Shown: piece by piece, positions 5,858 to 6,317 of the stretch
Numbering within the stretch: the stretch's first letter is position 1
Layout of the letters: each line of letters begins with the position of its first letter
DNA from: Chitinophagaceae bacterium
Lineage (GTDB): Bacteria > Bacteroidota > Bacteroidia > Chitinophagales > Chitinophagaceae
NCBI GenBank assembly: GCA_003136915.1
Contig: PLEB01000225.1
Coordinates: forward strand, 1 to 6,317
Reading direction: 5' to 3'
Length of the DNA stretch: 6,317 nucleotides
The notes under the pieces: model-generated
Told to the model about the DNA's origin: nothing
The model's database searches: none
What the model saw: the letters and a program-made list of their open reading frames with translations, nothing else
Position numbers and translations under genes: made by a program

Positions 5858-6317
5858 AAAAGTAGTAGTGCTCGGCCCCGAATCCACGGGTAAGAGTACG
5901 CTTTGCAGCCAGCTTGCCAAACACTACAAAACGTCCTGGGTTCCGGAATTTGCCCGGGAATATTTACTCAATCTTGGCAGGCCCTATCAATATGATGACC
6001 TGATCATCATAGCCCGCGGACAGCTGCAGGCTGAAGATGAAGGATTAAAAGCAGAAACCGGCAGCGTTTTATTCATTGATACCGATATGTATGTGATGAA
6101 GGTTTGGTGTGAATTTGTTTTCGGAAAATGCCACTCCTTTATACTTGATCAGATCGTGGAGAGAACCTATGATCTTTATTTGCTTTGCAATACCGATCTG
6201 CCCTGGGTGAAAGATGAATTAAGGGAATATCCGGATCCGGTAAACCGAAATATACTTTTCCGGATCTATAAGGACCTTATGATAAATCAGGATACGCCCT
6301 GGGTTGAGATCAGCGGA
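5844..6317 (+). CDS. NadR-like ribosylnicotinamide kinase (P-loop ATPase), 3' end outside window
   Basis: The 158 visible residues match the kinase part of NadR, which phosphorylates nicotinamide riboside to nicotinamide mononucleotide with ATP. The Walker A loop is GPESTGKST (11-19). Other NadR-like landmarks are WVPEFAREYL (32-41), FIDTDMYVMKVW (77-88, with the acidic DTD) and DLYLLCNTDLPWVKDELREYP (from 110). The protein starts directly at the kinase domain, so the N-terminal DNA-binding and adenylyltransferase domains of enterobacterial NadR are absent; a kinase-only form is expected of about 180 residues, leaving roughly 20-30 residues beyond the window. The ATG at 5844 lies inside the end of pnuC, a 14-base overlap that suggests translational coupling. 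With PnuC it forms an uptake-and-trap pair: phosphorylation keeps the imported riboside in the cell and pulls transport forward. Confidence 0.9.
   Translation, partial: MPRLKKVVVLGPESTGKSTLCSQLAKHYKTSWVPEFAREYLLNLGRPYQYDDLIIIARGQLQAEDEGLKAETGSVLFIDTDMYVMKVWCEFVFGKCHSFILDQIVERTYDLYLLCNTDLPWVKDELREYPDPVNRNILFRIYKDLMINQDTPWVEISG

Overview
The window looks like a chromosomal segment of a Bacteroidota bacterium, most likely of the order Chitinophagales. The evidence is a DUF5606 protein, a family I know from Bacteroidota; promoter -7 boxes of the TAnnTTTG type (two identical TATTTTTG boxes back to back, one TATATTTG); few Shine-Dalgarno-like sites; and moderate GC content. I see no mobile element, CRISPR array, tRNA or rRNA. 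The genes are mostly housekeeping, in short transcription units.

Layout. Positions 1-453 are the 3' end of a gene for a basic, Gly/Arg-rich low-complexity protein. It converges on a reverse-strand PA2169/DUF2383 four-helix-bundle gene (536-991), with a strong two-way hairpin terminator between them (488-521). Divergent from that gene and reading forward are a DUF5606 protein with a long histone-H1-like Lys/Ala/Pro tail (1125-1796) and, 37 bases later, an M3-family zinc oligoendopeptidase (1834-3558), perhaps cotranscribed. The gap 3559-3825 has no convincing protein gene. It does hold a Bacteroidota-type promoter followed about 100 bases later by an intrinsic terminator, which I read as a candidate small RNA. 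A reverse-strand SCO-family thioredoxin-fold gene follows (3826-4479), divergent from an Nfu-type iron-sulfur scaffold gene (4572-5165). The 92-base region between them has mirrored promoters around a four-copy heptamer tandem repeat. After the Nfu terminator come pnuC (5249-5857, probable TTG start) and an overlapping NadR-like ribosylnicotinamide kinase gene cut by the window end (5844-6317).

How they work together. The clearest functional unit is pnuC plus the kinase: uptake of nicotinamide riboside and its trapping as nicotinamide mononucleotide for NAD synthesis. The SCO and Nfu proteins both serve metal-cofactor biogenesis (copper or thiol chemistry, and Fe-S clusters) and share a compact divergent control region. 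I do not see a clearly novel multi-gene system. The items most worth checking are the candidate small RNA, the repeat-bearing divergent promoter with a possibly leaderless SCO transcript, and the H1-like tail on the DUF5606 protein.
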